From the NCBI RefSeq assembly GCF_004004555.2, contig NZ_SACP01000003.1:124001-188000 (forward strand): a stretch of 64,000 nucleotides of DNA. The letters run 5' to 3'. The translations under genes and the position numbers were made by a program. This DNA is from Methylobacterium oryzihabitans (GTDB lineage: Bacteria > Pseudomonadota > Alphaproteobacteria > Rhizobiales > Beijerinckiaceae). How positions within the stretch are numbered: the stretch's first letter is position 1; every line of letters starts with the position of its first letter. Shown piece after piece: positions 41,797-50,861 of the stretch. The notes under the pieces were generated by a model. It ran no database searches and was not told the DNA's origin. It was given only the letters and a program-made list of their open reading frames with translations.

Positions 41797-41925
41797 GCGC
41801 GTGAGCGAAGCCGGTTTCTGCATCGCGAAGCGATCATTCAGAAATCGTATCGTCAGCCCGCGCGGCGCATGAGCGAAGCCGAAATCCGCATCGCGAAGCG
41901 ATCAATCGGATTTCGTATGAAACAA
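41797..41925. repeat. Two direct copies (B1, B2) of the short hairpin repeat
   Basis: Copy B1 has arms GGTTTCTG (41813-41820) and CAGAAATC (41839-41846). Copy B2 has GAAATCCG (41881-41888) and CGGATTTC (41907-41914). Both enclose an 18-base loop starting CATCGCGAAGCGATCA. They match copy A near 7551 (opposite orientation), with paired substitutions in the stems. Nearby open frames are shadows of the repeat. Confidence 0.75.
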
Positions 41926-41992
41926 TCGATCGGCAGCCGGATGAGGCGGATCACTCGGTGCGCCGGGACGACGGCACCGGCATCCAACGGCT

Positions 41993-42026
41993 CGGGCAGG
42001 ATCCGGCCATCGCCGGATCCTGCCCG
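41993..42026. repeat. 15-bp perfect hairpin near the 3' end of the large SPRY-repeat gene
   Basis: Arms CGGGCAGGATCCGGC and GCCGGATCCTGCCCG with loop CATC. It lies 57 bases beyond the stop of the minus-strand gene and 241 beyond thiE, so it may end both transcripts; no clear T tract follows on either strand. Nothing else is seen in 41926-42083. Confidence 0.6.
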
Positions 42027-42083
42027 AAATCCTGAGCGTGCCACCTGAGCGGCGAGGCGGTCGTCGCCTCGCCGCCGTCCGCG

Positions 42084-45000
42084 CTAGAGTGCCGCGTAGC
42101 CGCCCGGGATCGGGTAGCTCAGCGCGCCCCGGTCGAAGGCGGCCGCGAAGCTGTCGCCGACGCCCTTTGTCGTGACGGCTGGGAACAGGCTCGTGCTACC
42201 GGACGGGAGGTCGTAGCCGCCGGTGCCGGCGACCGGGTCGGCGCCGTTGGCCCAGGCCCCGCCGTTGACGGCGAGGTAGAGCTTTCCCGCCACCAGATCG
42301 GCGCAGACCCGCACCACCGAACCTGTCGCCAGGAACGCGAGGCCGCTCACGTTCGGGATTTCGGTCCCATTGATGTAGAGCCTACCGTTGTTAAGCAGGC
42401 CCACCGCGCCGCTGCCCGATTGGAACAGGTGGGTGCCGGACCCGAGGGCCGCTGGCGCGAGGCCGATGGCGGCCCGGCCGTTCGCCGCGGGCGGCGTGAC
42501 GCCAAGGGTCGTGACCTCGAAGTACACCTTGCGGCCGGTGATCGCCTTCGTCGCCTTGATGGTGCGATTGGTCGCGCCCTGGCCGGAGGCGACGGACACC
42601 GTCAGGTTGGCGTTGGAGAGCACCAGCCCGGCCGCCAGCGCGGCCGGGTTCCAGGTCTCGCTGAGCACCGCGTAGCCGGCCGGGATCGGGTAGTTGATCG
42701 AGCCTCCATCGACCAGGAGGGTGAATCTGTCGCCGACGCCCCTTGTCGTGACGGCCGGGAACAGGCTCGTGCTGCCGGACGGGAGGCTGTAGCCGCCGGT
42801 GCCGGCGACCGGGTCGGCGCCGTTGGCCCAGGCCCCGCCGTTGAGGGCGAGGTAGAACTTCCCCGCCACCCGATCGACGCAGACCCGTATCACCGAGCCT
42901 GCCACCAGGAACGGGAGGTTCGGCGATGCCTGGTTCGCAGGTGGTGCAGCCCCGTTGATGAGCAGTGCTCCGCTGTTGAGCAGGCTCACTCCGCCTGCAC
43001 CGGACTGGTACAGGGTGGTGCCGGAGCCGAGCGTCGCCGGTGCGAGGCCGATGGCGGATCGGCCGTCGGCCGGGGCCGTGACGCCGAGCGCCTTGACTTC
43101 GAAGTACGCCTTCTGGTCGGTGATCGCCCGCGTGGCCTTGATGGTGCGTACGATCGCACTCTGGTTGGCTTCGACCGAGACGGTCAGGTTCACGTCCGAG
43201 AGTTCAAGGCCGGCCGGAAGCGCGGTCGGGCTCCAAGTCGCGCTGCTCACCGGAAACGGGTTCATCTCCCTCGTGACCGGAATCGTCACGATCGCTGCCG
43301 TCTTCTTGGTGATGTCGCTACGCATCGTAGCGATCAGGGGAACCTTGTAACCCCGCTGACCGCCGCCGATGTCCTGCGCACCGGCGTAGTTCAGCGCCTT
43401 GAGCCCACGCAGGAGACGCGCGCCACGGATGCGGAAGCGCCCTCCGAGCGAGCCGCCGTGGTCCTCGTCGAGGGTCACATCGACGATCTGGTCCTCCTGC
43501 CCGTGCGGGCAGCGGATCCAGCCGAGTTGGGCATCTTTGGGGGTGTTCTCGGAGAACGACGTGGGTGACGGCTCCACGGTCGGAGCCGGCGGCGCCGACG
43601 CCGTGGTGAGCCGGTCCATGACGTAGCCGCTCCCGACCTGGGACCGCTGGACGATGTCGCGCTCGGTCGTGTCGCCGCCCTGGCACGGGTCGAGATTGCA
43701 GCGGCCGAACATCTTGCCCTCGGCCGGCCATGTCAGGAAGCGCTGCCCCGCCACGGTCTGGTCGATCGACCCCGTCTCGTCACCGTTGCATCGGCTGCCG
43801 GCCGGCGGGTGGACGACGCTTGTGCCGTCCTCGTCCAGGTCCAGTTCGATTCTGACCTCGTTGCCGAAGTTGACCTCGGTGAGTCTGCGGGGACACTGCG
43901 CCGCGAAATCGTCACGACCCATGGGGCCGCCCGCCGATTGGTCCGACTCGTTGCAGTAGAGAGTGAAGTTTCTGTTGTCGTAGGGGATGATCTCCTGGCG
44001 CCGCCGAATGTTGATGCTGTCATATTCGAGCCCGCTCGATCCGGTTTCCACCTTGAAGCGCAGCCCGCCGATGGTGTGGTCGTAGCTGTGATGAGTGTCG
44101 GTGCACCGATAATACCGTACGGTGCCGTTGCGGCTGTTGTTGTCGCACTGGTCGAAATCCGCGTGCGACGACAGCGAGTAGCGATCGGTGAACTTACCAT
44201 GCATCGTCACGACGAGGTCGGGATACGAGTTGCCGACCTGAAGACCGGATGCGCCACGATTCGTGAAGTCGGAAACATCGACCGTGAAGGTGCTGGCGCC
44301 GGTTGCGGTCACCGGAAGATCGGTGCCGACGAGCGTCTTGGGCAGCGAGCGGCCGAACAGGCGGACCGTCTTCAAGCCGAGATCGGGGTTCGTGTTGAGG
44401 CCGGGGCTGTTGTGGGGCGCCTCGGTCGTGATCGTTGCGACGCCGGTCTGGGAGATGACGAGAGAACAGCTTGCCGCCTTGGTGAACGATTGGAGCACGA
44501 ACGGCTCGTCGGTCGGCGGCTTGAGCGGCTCGATCTGGCCCTGGGCGTTCAGCGGCGGAAAGCGCGATGTGATGCCCGTCTGGTAGGTAATCGTGCTCGC
44601 ATCGACGACCGTCGGCACCCACACGCCCCCGAGGCGGCGCACGACGCTTCCATCTGTCAGGGTTTCGTAGGGCGCGAAGCAGACGTTGATCCGGGTGTGC
44701 GTCCCTGCGACGAGGCCGTGACCCGGCGCCTTCAGGGTGACGACGCCCAGTCCATCGCGGCTGATCTCCGTGATCGGCGTGGAGGCGCGGACGTAGTCCT
44801 GCCCGTCCCCCCGAACGTTGTTGGGAAGTTCCGTAGGTCCGCCGTCGAACGGAAAATAGGAACCGTGACGCCCGCGGGAATAGATGTTCTGGTAGGTGTG
44901 GGTCTGGCGTGGAAAGTCGGCCTTGAACTGGTCGTGAGCCAACACTCCGTTGAGATCTGAATATTTTTTCTTGAATGTGAGGCCGGCGGTGCCGTTGAAG

Positions 45001-45620
45001 ACCTCGATCGTACCCTCGTGCGTCGGCTCGACCGGCGCGGGTTTGGTAACGAACACTCCAGGCGTCGTCAGGCGATAGAGCCGCAGCGACGGCGTGATGA
45101 TCAGCGAGCCGACGTGGAATCTCGAGAAATCGGCGAGCGTCGTGGGATTCCAGAGATGCGGTCCCTGGATCGAGTAATGTTGATCGTCGGCGCCGCCGAG
45201 CGACCCGTCGAACACGCAGCCCTCGACGTGGCGCCGGCCGAGCGGCCCCATGTAGTAGGTGATCTTGGGCGCGCCGATGGTTGGGGCAGCGGTGCGCTCG
45301 ATTCCCACCATCACGATATGGCGGCCGTACAGAATCCAGCCCGACGAATGCCCCTTGGCCGGGTGCCCACCGGCGGCCGTGATGAGGACGTCCTGCTCGT
45401 CGATGTCGTAGATCGCCGGGTCGCGGCGCTCCTCGAAGAAGTCCGGGCGCAGCGGCATCGTGTCGACGCCTGTTCCCGGACGCGCGGGATGGGCAGCGAC
45501 ACCGGGCTCGATCGGGTTGACGAGCGGTGGGTGGGCGTAGCGGCGCAGAGCCGGGGCGGCGGTCGATGCCGCGGTCTGATCGACGGTCGCGGAGGAGAAG
45601 GTGTCGGTGGAGTTCGTCAT
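42084..45620 (-). CDS. Large protein of unknown function with two C-terminal SPRY-like repeats
   Basis: A 1178-residue protein that I do not recognise. No signal peptide or membrane helix is seen. Residues 1-790 are Thr/Gly/Asp-rich and beta-like, with paired Cys (such as GRCNLDPCQGGD, WIRCPHGQEDQ). Residues 793-986 and 987-1178 are tandem copies of a SPRY/B30.2-like beta-sandwich (SATWSPTALPAGLELSDVNL, KAYFEVKALG, AIGLAP, the shared GGAWANGADPVAGTGGY, then TSLFPAVT). The DNA of the two copies is also nearly the same, a recent duplication. The ATG at 45620 was chosen after the leader region. Codon and base use are less GC-rich than neighbours in 43300-45000, which suggests transfer. It is divergent from an S24 repressor that probably controls it. 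A phage-tail or surface role is possible but unproven. Confidence 0.72.
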   Translation of the reverse strand: MTNSTDTFSSATVDQTAASTAAPALRRYAHPPLVNPIEPGVAAHPARPGTGVDTMPLRPDFFEERRDPAIYDIDEQDVLITAAGGHPAKGHSSGWILYGRHIVMVGIERTAAPTIGAPKITYYMGPLGRRHVEGCVFDGSLGGADDQHYSIQGPHLWNPTTLADFSRFHVGSLIITPSLRLYRLTTPGVFVTKPAPVEPTHEGTIEVFNGTAGLTFKKKYSDLNGVLAHDQFKADFPRQTHTYQNIYSRGRHGSYFPFDGGPTELPNNVRGDGQDYVRASTPITEISRDGLGVVTLKAPGHGLVAGTHTRINVCFAPYETLTDGSVVRRLGGVWVPTVVDASTITYQTGITSRFPPLNAQGQIEPLKPPTDEPFVLQSFTKAASCSLVISQTGVATITTEAPHNSPGLNTNPDLGLKTVRLFGRSLPKTLVGTDLPVTATGASTFTVDVSDFTNRGASGLQVGNSYPDLVVTMHGKFTDRYSLSSHADFDQCDNNSRNGTVRYYRCTDTHHSYDHTIGGLRFKVETGSSGLEYDSINIRRRQEIIPYDNRNFTLYCNESDQSAGGPMGRDDFAAQCPRRLTEVNFGNEVRIELDLDEDGTSVVHPPAGSRCNGDETGSIDQTVAGQRFLTWPAEGKMFGRCNLDPCQGGDTTERDIVQRSQVGSGYVMDRLTTASAPPAPTVEPSPTSFSENTPKDAQLGWIRCPHGQEDQIVDVTLDEDHGGSLGGRFRIRGARLLRGLKALNYAGAQDIGGGQRGYKVPLIATMRSDITKKTAAIVTIPVTREMNPFPVSSATWSPTALPAGLELSDVNLTVSVEANQSAIVRTIKATRAITDQKAYFEVKALGVTAPADGRSAIGLAPATLGSGTTLYQSGAGGVSLLNSGALLINGAAPPANQASPNLPFLVAGSVIRVCVDRVAGKFYLALNGGAWANGADPVAGTGGYSLPSGSTSLFPAVTTRGVGDRFTLLVDGGSINYPIPAGYAVLSETWNPAALAAGLVLSNANLTVSVASGQGATNRTIKATKAITGRKVYFEVTTLGVTPPAANGRAAIGLAPAALGSGTHLFQSGSGAVGLLNNGRLYINGTEIPNVSGLAFLATGSVVRVCADLVAGKLYLAVNGGAWANGADPVAGTGGYDLPSGSTSLFPAVTTKGVGDSFAAAFDRGALSYPIPGGYAAL

Positions 45621-45758
45621 CGGTCTCTCGTCACAAGGGAGAAGGTCCCGGCGTCGGCCGCCGTGGACGGGATCCGGAAGCGCTCGGGCTGACCCCCGAC
45701 GTCCCCGTCCGCCGACCGCTGAATGGCCGGTGGATGGACCGTATCCACACTTTCGTGG

Positions 45759-45771
45759 TTTGCAACGCAAA
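45759..45771. promoter_or_regulatory. Short palindrome in the repressor/SPRY-gene intergenic region
   Basis: TTTGCAACGCAAA is a perfect 5-3-5 inverted repeat within an AT-rich pocket, 139 bases upstream of the SPRY-gene start. It is a candidate repressor half-site pair or part of a promoter. Confidence 0.4.
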
Positions 45772-45776
45772 AACGT

Positions 45777-45808
45777 GGACATGATTCCATATTTTTATGG
45801 AAATGTCC
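45777..45808. promoter_or_regulatory. Operator candidate for the S24 repressor
   Basis: TTCCATA-TTTT-TATGGAA (45785-45802) is a perfect 18-bp palindrome. The outer bases GGACAT and ATGTCC extend the symmetry, with a 2-base offset on one side. It lies 35 bases before the repressor start and about 157 before the divergent SPRY-gene start, well placed to control both genes. Confidence 0.6.
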
Positions 45809-45843
45809 TTGGTGATCCCTAATTTGCGAGAGGTTTGAGGACG

Positions 45844-46629
45844 ATGGCCGATTCTAGCGACGCATCCGCGAGGCCGGTCTTCGGTTTCCATGATTTCATG
45901 GATGACCGGCTTCGAGACCGCATCAGCCAAGCGGTCACGAAGCTGGGCGGCTCCACGGCGGCCGGCGAGATCGTGGGCGTCTCCGACGAGGCGATCGGCC
46001 GTTGGCGCCGCGGGCCGACCAAACCGCCCTTCCCGGGAGTCGTGGCCTTGTGCCGGGCGGCGAAATTCCGCGTCGAATGGATGGCAACAGGCGAGGGGCC
46101 CCGTGACACCGGATCGTCGGATGAGGTACCAGGAGGAACCAAACAGGAACAAATAGGAAGTGGCATGGTCCAGTCGCCGACTCAGACGCTCCCTGCCTCA
46201 GGGTTCGTCATGCTGCCCCGCCTGCACGTCGAGGCCTTGGCGGGGCGTGGGGCGGTGCCTCCGGACGACGAGACTGCGGGGACGATCGCCCTGAAGGAAG
46301 GATTTCTGCGTGGCCTCGGCGTGCAACCGCGGAATGCCCACGTTCTTCCGATCAGAGGCGACTCGATGTACCCGACGCTGAAGAGTGGTGACGTGGTGAT
46401 CGTCGACACCTCGGTGATCGACGTCTTGGAGGAGGGCCTCTACACGCTGGTGATCGGGGGCATGGTCCGGGCCAAACGGCTTCAGCCGCTCGCGGGCGGC
46501 GGCGTGCGGGTCATCAGCGACAACAAGGCCGAGGGCTACGCCGACGAGGTCGTGTCCCGGGCCGATCTCGATGGTCTGCGGATCGTCGGCCGCATCAAGG
46601 GGATGCTGCGCCAGCTCGACGGCGATTGA
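45844..46629 (+). CDS. LexA/CI-like S24 family transcriptional repressor
   Basis: A 261-residue phage-type repressor. The N-terminal HTH (about residues 25-60: ISQAVTKLGGSTAAGEIVGV, then SDEAIGRWRRG) binds DNA. A linker leads to an S24 peptidase domain with the catalytic Ser174 in PIRGDSMYPTLKSGDVV and Lys211 in MVRAKRL. The 37-residue Ser-Lys spacing equals that of LexA and UmuD, and an Ala-Gly bond (residues 133-134, in EALAGRG) is a plausible self-cleavage site. So RecA-stimulated cleavage upon DNA damage is likely. ATG at 45844 follows TGAGGACG. The only nearby target gene is the divergent SPRY-repeat gene. No integrase or phage structural genes are adjacent. Confidence 0.88.
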   Translation: MADSSDASARPVFGFHDFMDDRLRDRISQAVTKLGGSTAAGEIVGVSDEAIGRWRRGPTKPPFPGVVALCRAAKFRVEWMATGEGPRDTGSSDEVPGGTKQEQIGSGMVQSPTQTLPASGFVMLPRLHVEALAGRGAVPPDDETAGTIALKEGFLRGLGVQPRNAHVLPIRGDSMYPTLKSGDVVIVDTSVIDVLEEGLYTLVIGGMVRAKRLQPLAGGGVRVISDNKAEGYADEVVSRADLDGLRIVGRIKGMLRQLDGD

Positions 46630-46741
46630 GGCGGCGCCGGCGTTGCCGGGTTCCCCGATCCGCAACGGATCTCGGGCGTTGGTCCGTGCGGGATGCGCGA
46701 TCACCGGTCCCGCTACGGTGTCGGCAGGACCAGGAGTTGTC

Positions 46742-47755
46742 ATGAAGGCGATCGTCGTGCGCGCCCCGGGCGGCCTCGACCGGCTGGAAATCGCGGAGCG
46801 GCCCGATCCCGGCGCCCCCGGACCCGGCGAGATCCGGGTCGCGATCCACGCCACCTCGCTCAACTACCACGACCTGATCGTGGCGAGCGGCCGGTCGCCG
46901 TCCGAGGACGGCCGGGTGCTGATGTCGGACGGGGCCGGCGTGGTCGAGGCGGTCGGCCCCCACGTCGCCGAGTTCAGGCCCGGCGACTCGGTCGTGTCGT
47001 GCTTCTTCCCGCAATGGCCGGACGGCGCGCCCCGCGGCTCGGTCGGGGGCTTCTCGGAGACCCCCGGCGATGGCGTCGACGGCTTCGCGGTCCGACACGC
47101 GGTCCGGCCGGTCGGTGCCTTCACCCACGCGCCGAAGGGCTGGAGCCACGCGGAGGCCGCCACCATCACCACCGCGGGCCTGACCGCGTGGCGCGCCCTC
47201 GTCGGCGACGGCGCCCTCAAGGCCGGCGACACCGTGCTCGCCCTCGGCACCGGCGGCGTCGCGATCCTGGCGCTCCAGATCGCCAAGCTGATGGGCGCAG
47301 CGGTGATCGTGACCTCGTCCTCCGACGAGAAGCTGGAGCGGGCCCGGGCGCTGGGCGCCGACCACACCATCAACTACCGGCAGCACGCCGACTGGGGCGC
47401 CAGGGCACGCGAATGGACCGGCGGCGTCGGCGTCGACCACGTCATCGAGCTCGGCGGCCCCGGCACCCTGGCGCAGTCGATCCAGGCGGTGCGGGTCGGC
47501 GGCCACATCTCGCTCATCGGCGTGCTGACCGGCCGCAGCGGCGAGGTGCCGACCTCGGTGCTGATGGCCAAGCAGGCCCGGCTGCAAGGGCTGATCGTCG
47601 GCAGCCGGCGCCAGCAGCAGGACTTCGTCGCGGCGCTCAGCCTGTCGGCCCTGCGCCCGGTGATCGACCGGACCTTCGCGTTCGAGGATCTGGCCGAGGC
47701 GTTCCGCACCCAGGAAGCCGCGGCGCATTTCGGCAAGATCTGCGCCGAGTGGTGA
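46742..47755 (+). CDS. MDR-superfamily NAD(P)-dependent alcohol dehydrogenase/quinone oxidoreductase
   Basis: A 337-residue medium-chain dehydrogenase/reductase. The catalytic half has GPGEIRVAIHATSLNYHDLIVASG and VLMSDGAGVVEAVGPHVAEFRPGD. The Rossmann half has DTVLALGTGGVAILALQIAKLMGA followed by SSSDEKLERARALGADHTINY. The catalytic Zn Cys and His seen in classic ADHs are replaced (SLNYHDL, no GHE motif), and the structural-Zn cysteine lobe is absent, so it is a zinc-free quinone-oxidoreductase-like enzyme. Substrate is unknown. Start 46742 is the ATG beginning the conserved MKAIVVRAPGG. It follows the repressor gene by 112 bases. Confidence 0.88.
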   Translation: MKAIVVRAPGGLDRLEIAERPDPGAPGPGEIRVAIHATSLNYHDLIVASGRSPSEDGRVLMSDGAGVVEAVGPHVAEFRPGDSVVSCFFPQWPDGAPRGSVGGFSETPGDGVDGFAVRHAVRPVGAFTHAPKGWSHAEAATITTAGLTAWRALVGDGALKAGDTVLALGTGGVAILALQIAKLMGAAVIVTSSSDEKLERARALGADHTINYRQHADWGARAREWTGGVGVDHVIELGGPGTLAQSIQAVRVGGHISLIGVLTGRSGEVPTSVLMAKQARLQGLIVGSRRQQQDFVAALSLSALRPVIDRTFAFEDLAEAFRTQEAAAHFGKICAEW

Positions 47756-47765
47756 CGGCGCAGGG

Positions 47766-48998
47766 TCAGGCTGCCCGCAGCACCCGCCCGTCATGGCCGG
47801 CGATGCGCAGGTCGACGAGGCTGCCGGGCGCGACGGCCTCGGAGAGGCGCACCGGGAAGAACCCCTCGGTGCGCCCGACCCCGCCATGCTCGGCCAGCAC
47901 CCGGCGCATCCGTCCGACCTCGCCGTCGAGGCGGTCCGCCAGGGCGCGGGCTCCGGCCTCGCGCAGGCGGGCGGCGCGGGCGCGGATCTCCGCCTCGGGC
48001 ACCGGCGGCATCCGGGCCGCCGGCGTGCCGGGCCGGGGCGAGTACGGGAAGACGTGCAGGTGCGCCAGCCCGCATTCCGCCACCAGGTCGAGGGAGCGGG
48101 CGAACTGCGCCTCGGTCTCGGTCGGGAAGCCGGCGATGAGGTCGGCGCCGAAGACCGCGTCCGGCCGCAGGCGCCGCACGGTCTGGCAGAACCGGACCGC
48201 GTCGTCGCGGCCGTGGCGGCGCTTCATCCGCTTGAGGATCAGGTCGTCGCCGGCCTGGAGCGACAGGTGCAGATGCGGCATCAGCCGCGCCTCCTCGGCC
48301 AGCGCATCGAGGAGGTCGGCATCGGCCTCGACGGAATCGATCGAGGACAGACGCAGCCGGTCGAGGTCCGGCACCGCCCGCAGGATGCGCCGGACGAGGC
48401 CGCCGAGGCCGAACCCTTCCGTGAGGTCGCGGCCCCAGGCGGTGAGATCGACCCCGGTCAGCACCACCTCGCGGCTGCCCGCCGCCACGAGGTCGCGGAT
48501 CTGCGCGATGACGGTCCCGGACGGCACCGAACGCGAGTTGCCGCGGCCGACCGGGATCACGCAGAAGGTGCAGCGGTGGTCGCAACCGTTCTGCACCGGC
48601 ACGAAGGCCCGGGTGCGGCCGGCCGGGCGGACCGGCGCCGGGCTCGCCGCCCGGGCGAGGCCCGTCATCGCGTCGATCTTCACCCGCTCGCCCGTGTCGA
48701 GCCCGTCCCAGGTGGTGCGGTGCAGCTTGGCGTCGTTGCCGACGAGCGCCGCCACCTCCGGCATCGCCGCGTAGGCGGCAGTCTCGATCTGGGCGCCGCA
48801 GCCGGTGACGACGATCCGGGCGCCGTCCCGCGCCCGGGCGCGGATTGCCTTGCGCGCCTGCCGGCCGGCCTCGGCGGTGACCGCGCAGGTGTTGACCACG
48901 ACGAGGCCGTCGTGCCCGGCGGCCTCGGCCTCGCGGCGCACGACCTCGCCCTCGGCGGTGTTGAGGCGGCAGCCGTAGCTCAGCACCTCGACCGGCAT
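47766..48998 (-). CDS. mtaB: tRNA t6A37 methylthiotransferase MtaB
   Basis: Radical-SAM enzyme that adds a methylthio group to t6A37 in ANN-decoding tRNAs. The 410-residue sequence has the N-terminal UPF0004 cluster Cys residues (SYGCRLNT, VVNTCAVT, VVTGCGAQ), the radical-SAM triad in NGCDHRCTFCVIPVGRG, then LTGVDLTAWGRDL, LRLSSIDSVEAD, HLHLSLQAGDD and the TRAM-like end. The SYGCRLNTAEGE start and VDLTAWG motif separate MtaB from MiaB and RimO. Its ATG overlaps the dapF stop (TGATG), so it is translated with dapF. Confidence 0.93.
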   Translation of the reverse strand: MPVEVLSYGCRLNTAEGEVVRREAEAAGHDGLVVVNTCAVTAEAGRQARKAIRARARDGARIVVTGCGAQIETAAYAAMPEVAALVGNDAKLHRTTWDGLDTGERVKIDAMTGLARAASPAPVRPAGRTRAFVPVQNGCDHRCTFCVIPVGRGNSRSVPSGTVIAQIRDLVAAGSREVVLTGVDLTAWGRDLTEGFGLGGLVRRILRAVPDLDRLRLSSIDSVEADADLLDALAEEARLMPHLHLSLQAGDDLILKRMKRRHGRDDAVRFCQTVRRLRPDAVFGADLIAGFPTETEAQFARSLDLVAECGLAHLHVFPYSPRPGTPAARMPPVPEAEIRARAARLREAGARALADRLDGEVGRMRRVLAEHGGVGRTEGFFPVRLSEAVAPGSLVDLRIAGHDGRVLRAA

Positions 48999-49885
48999 CA
49001 GGCCGCCCCGGCAAAGAGGTCCAGTGCGAAGGTGCCCTCCCATTCCAGCTCGGTCGGGCCGGTCATCCGGACGTGGTCGTCCCCGCCCCAGGCGATGCCG
49101 AGGTCGCCGCCGGGCAGGCTCACCACCGCCTCGCGGCCGGTGAGCCGCAGGCGCGCGGCCGCCACCAGGGCGGCGCAGGCGGCGGTGCCGCAGGCCCGGG
49201 TCAGTCCGGCGCCGCGCTCCCAAACCCGCAGGACGATACGGCCGCGGTCGCGGACCTGCGCGATCGAGATGTTGGCCCGGTCGGGGAAGATCGGGTGGGC
49301 TTCGAGCAGCGGGCCGATCCGGCCGAGGTCGTAGGTCTCCGGGTCGCGCTCGACGAAGAACACCGCGTGCGGGTTGCCCATGCTGACGGCGCCCGGCGAG
49401 TGCAGCACCGGATCGTCGATCGGGCCGATCTGCAGCTCGATGCGGCGGGTGTCGGGAAACGGCTCGGCCAGCGGGATCTCGTCCCAGCGCAGGCGCGGCG
49501 CCCCCATGTCGACGGTGAAGTCGGTCGCCGAGACGCGCTCGACCCGCAGGAGGCCGCCGCGCCCCTCCAGCAGCAGCCGGCCCTCCGGGGCCGGGCGGGC
49601 CATGACGGGATCGTCCATCATCGCCCAGGCGACGCAGCGGGTGCCGTTGCCGCAGGCGCCGGCCTCCGACCCGTCGGTGTTGTAGATCCGCAGGGCCGCG
49701 TCGACGCCCGGCACCGAGGAATCGTGCAGCACCATGAGCTGGTCGAAGTGCGAGCGCGGGTCGGCGGCGATCGCCCGGGCCTCGTCGGGCCGGACCCGGT
49801 CGGCGCAGCCGCGCAGGTCGAGCACCACGATCTCGTTGCCGAGGCCGTTCATCTTGAGGAAGCGGCGATGGGCGAGGGGGCTCAT
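48998..49885 (-). CDS. dapF: Diaminopimelate epimerase
   Basis: Cytoplasmic PLP-independent epimerase turning LL- to meso-diaminopimelate for lysine and peptidoglycan. The 295-residue protein has [14 protein letters not shown] near the start, the first catalytic Cys in [31 protein letters not shown] and the second catalytic Cys in [15 protein letters not shown]. Both active-site cysteines are present. dapF-mtaB is a standing pair in alphaproteobacteria. The ATG at 49885 is the only start with the normal spacing to the first motif. Confidence 0.97.
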   Translation of the reverse strand: MSPLAHRRFLKMNGLGNEIVVLDLRGCADRVRPDEARAIAADPRSHFDQLMVLHDSSVPGVDAALRIYNTDGSEAGACGNGTRCVAWAMMDDPVMARPAPEGRLLLEGRGGLLRVERVSATDFTVDMGAPRLRWDEIPLAEPFPDTRRIELQIGPIDDPVLHSPGAVSMGNPHAVFFVERDPETYDLGRIGPLLEAHPIFPDRANISIAQVRDRGRIVLRVWERGAGLTRACGTAACAALVAAARLRLTGREAVVSLPGGDLGIAWGGDDHVRMTGPTELEWEGTFALDLFAGAA

Positions 49886-50066
49886 GGCGATGTCCGGGTG
49901 GCGATGCCGGCTATATGGGACAGAACGGTTCCCGGCGCGAGCCGCGAAACCGCGGCCTCGCCGGAACGCCGGAACGCTCCTATGTTCGGGCGGTCGGTCC
50001 GTCGGCCCTCCCGCCGGACCGAGCCGGGCCGCGAGGCCCGCGATTCGCGAACGGAGCGTCCTGCCC

Positions 50067-50840
50067 GTGATCTTGTCCGTGAAGAGAGTGTCCGCCCCCC
50101 TCGCCGTGCTCGGCCTCGTCCTGTCGGTCGGCGTCCTGTCCGGTCCGGTGCGGGCGCAGCAGGCCGTTCCGGCGCCCTCGACCGCCGCCCCGCCCGCCGG
50201 CACGCCGTCGCCGGCCCAGGCGACCCCGCTGCCGAGCACCACCGCGCCGGGCCCCGGCCCGTCCTCGGGCGAGGCGCCGAAGCCTCCGCTGCCCGAGAAG
50301 GCGCTGCCGGTGCCCGGCGTCGCGCCCCCGGCCGGCGCGCGCCAGCCCCTGGTCCAGGCGCCCGGCGACCCGGCCGACGTCGACGAGGTGACGCTGCCGG
50401 CCAAGCCCGTAGCGATCCTCGCCGGCAAGTCGTCCTGGGACAACGCCGTGGCGAGCCTGAAGGAGACGATCGGGCGCATCGAGGCGGCGCTAGCGCAGGC
50501 CGGCGTGAAGGCGACCGGCCGGCCGGTGGCGGTCTTCACCCGCACCGACGACGACGGCTTCCAGTACGAGGCGATGGTGCCGGTCGATGCCGTCCCGGCG
50601 ACCCGGCCCGGCGGGCTGCCGGCGGAGCTGCGCTTCGGCACGACGCCGAGCGGCAAGGCCCTGCGCTTCGTCCACAAGGGCCCCTATGACGGGATCGACC
50701 AGACCTACGAGACCGTGACCGCCTATCTCGACGCCAAGGGCATCATCGTCCAGGACGCCTTCGTGGAGGAGTACCTGACCGACCTCAAGACCGCGCAGGA
50801 CGGCGACCTGGAGGTCAACATCTACGCCCTGCCGAAATAG
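50067..50840 (+). CDS. Exported GyrI-like domain protein
   Basis: A 257-residue exported protein. It starts with a signal peptide ([19 protein letters not shown], cleavage near VRAQ at about residue 31), then a long Pro/Ala/Ser linker to about residue 115. A GyrI-like (AraC effector-binding) domain follows (about 120-257) with the [39 protein letters not shown] and [12 protein letters not shown] strands. The domain usually binds small hydrophobic molecules. Here it is placed outside the cytoplasm, so a ligand-carrying or sensing role is possible. Start is GTG at 50067. It is divergent from dapF. Confidence 0.83.
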   Translation: MILSVKRVSAPLAVLGLVLSVGVLSGPVRAQQAVPAPSTAAPPAGTPSPAQATPLPSTTAPGPGPSSGEAPKPPLPEKALPVPGVAPPAGARQPLVQAPGDPADVDEVTLPAKPVAILAGKSSWDNAVASLKETIGRIEAALAQAGVKATGRPVAVFTRTDDDGFQYEAMVPVDAVPATRPGGLPAELRFGTTPSGKALRFVHKGPYDGIDQTYETVTAYLDAKGIIVQDAFVEEYLTDLKTAQDGDLEVNIYALPK

Positions 50841-50861
50841 GGCGGCGCGGTTCGTCTCGGG

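Noticed and set aside
41749-42048. 99-codon open frame downstream of thiE
   Set aside because: Most of it consists of the short hairpin repeats; the same peptide-like strings arise from repeat copy A near 7.5 kb.
42084-46629. Possible complete prophage
   Set aside because: Only a repressor and one large gene are present; no integrase, terminase, capsid or attachment-site repeats could be seen at the borders.
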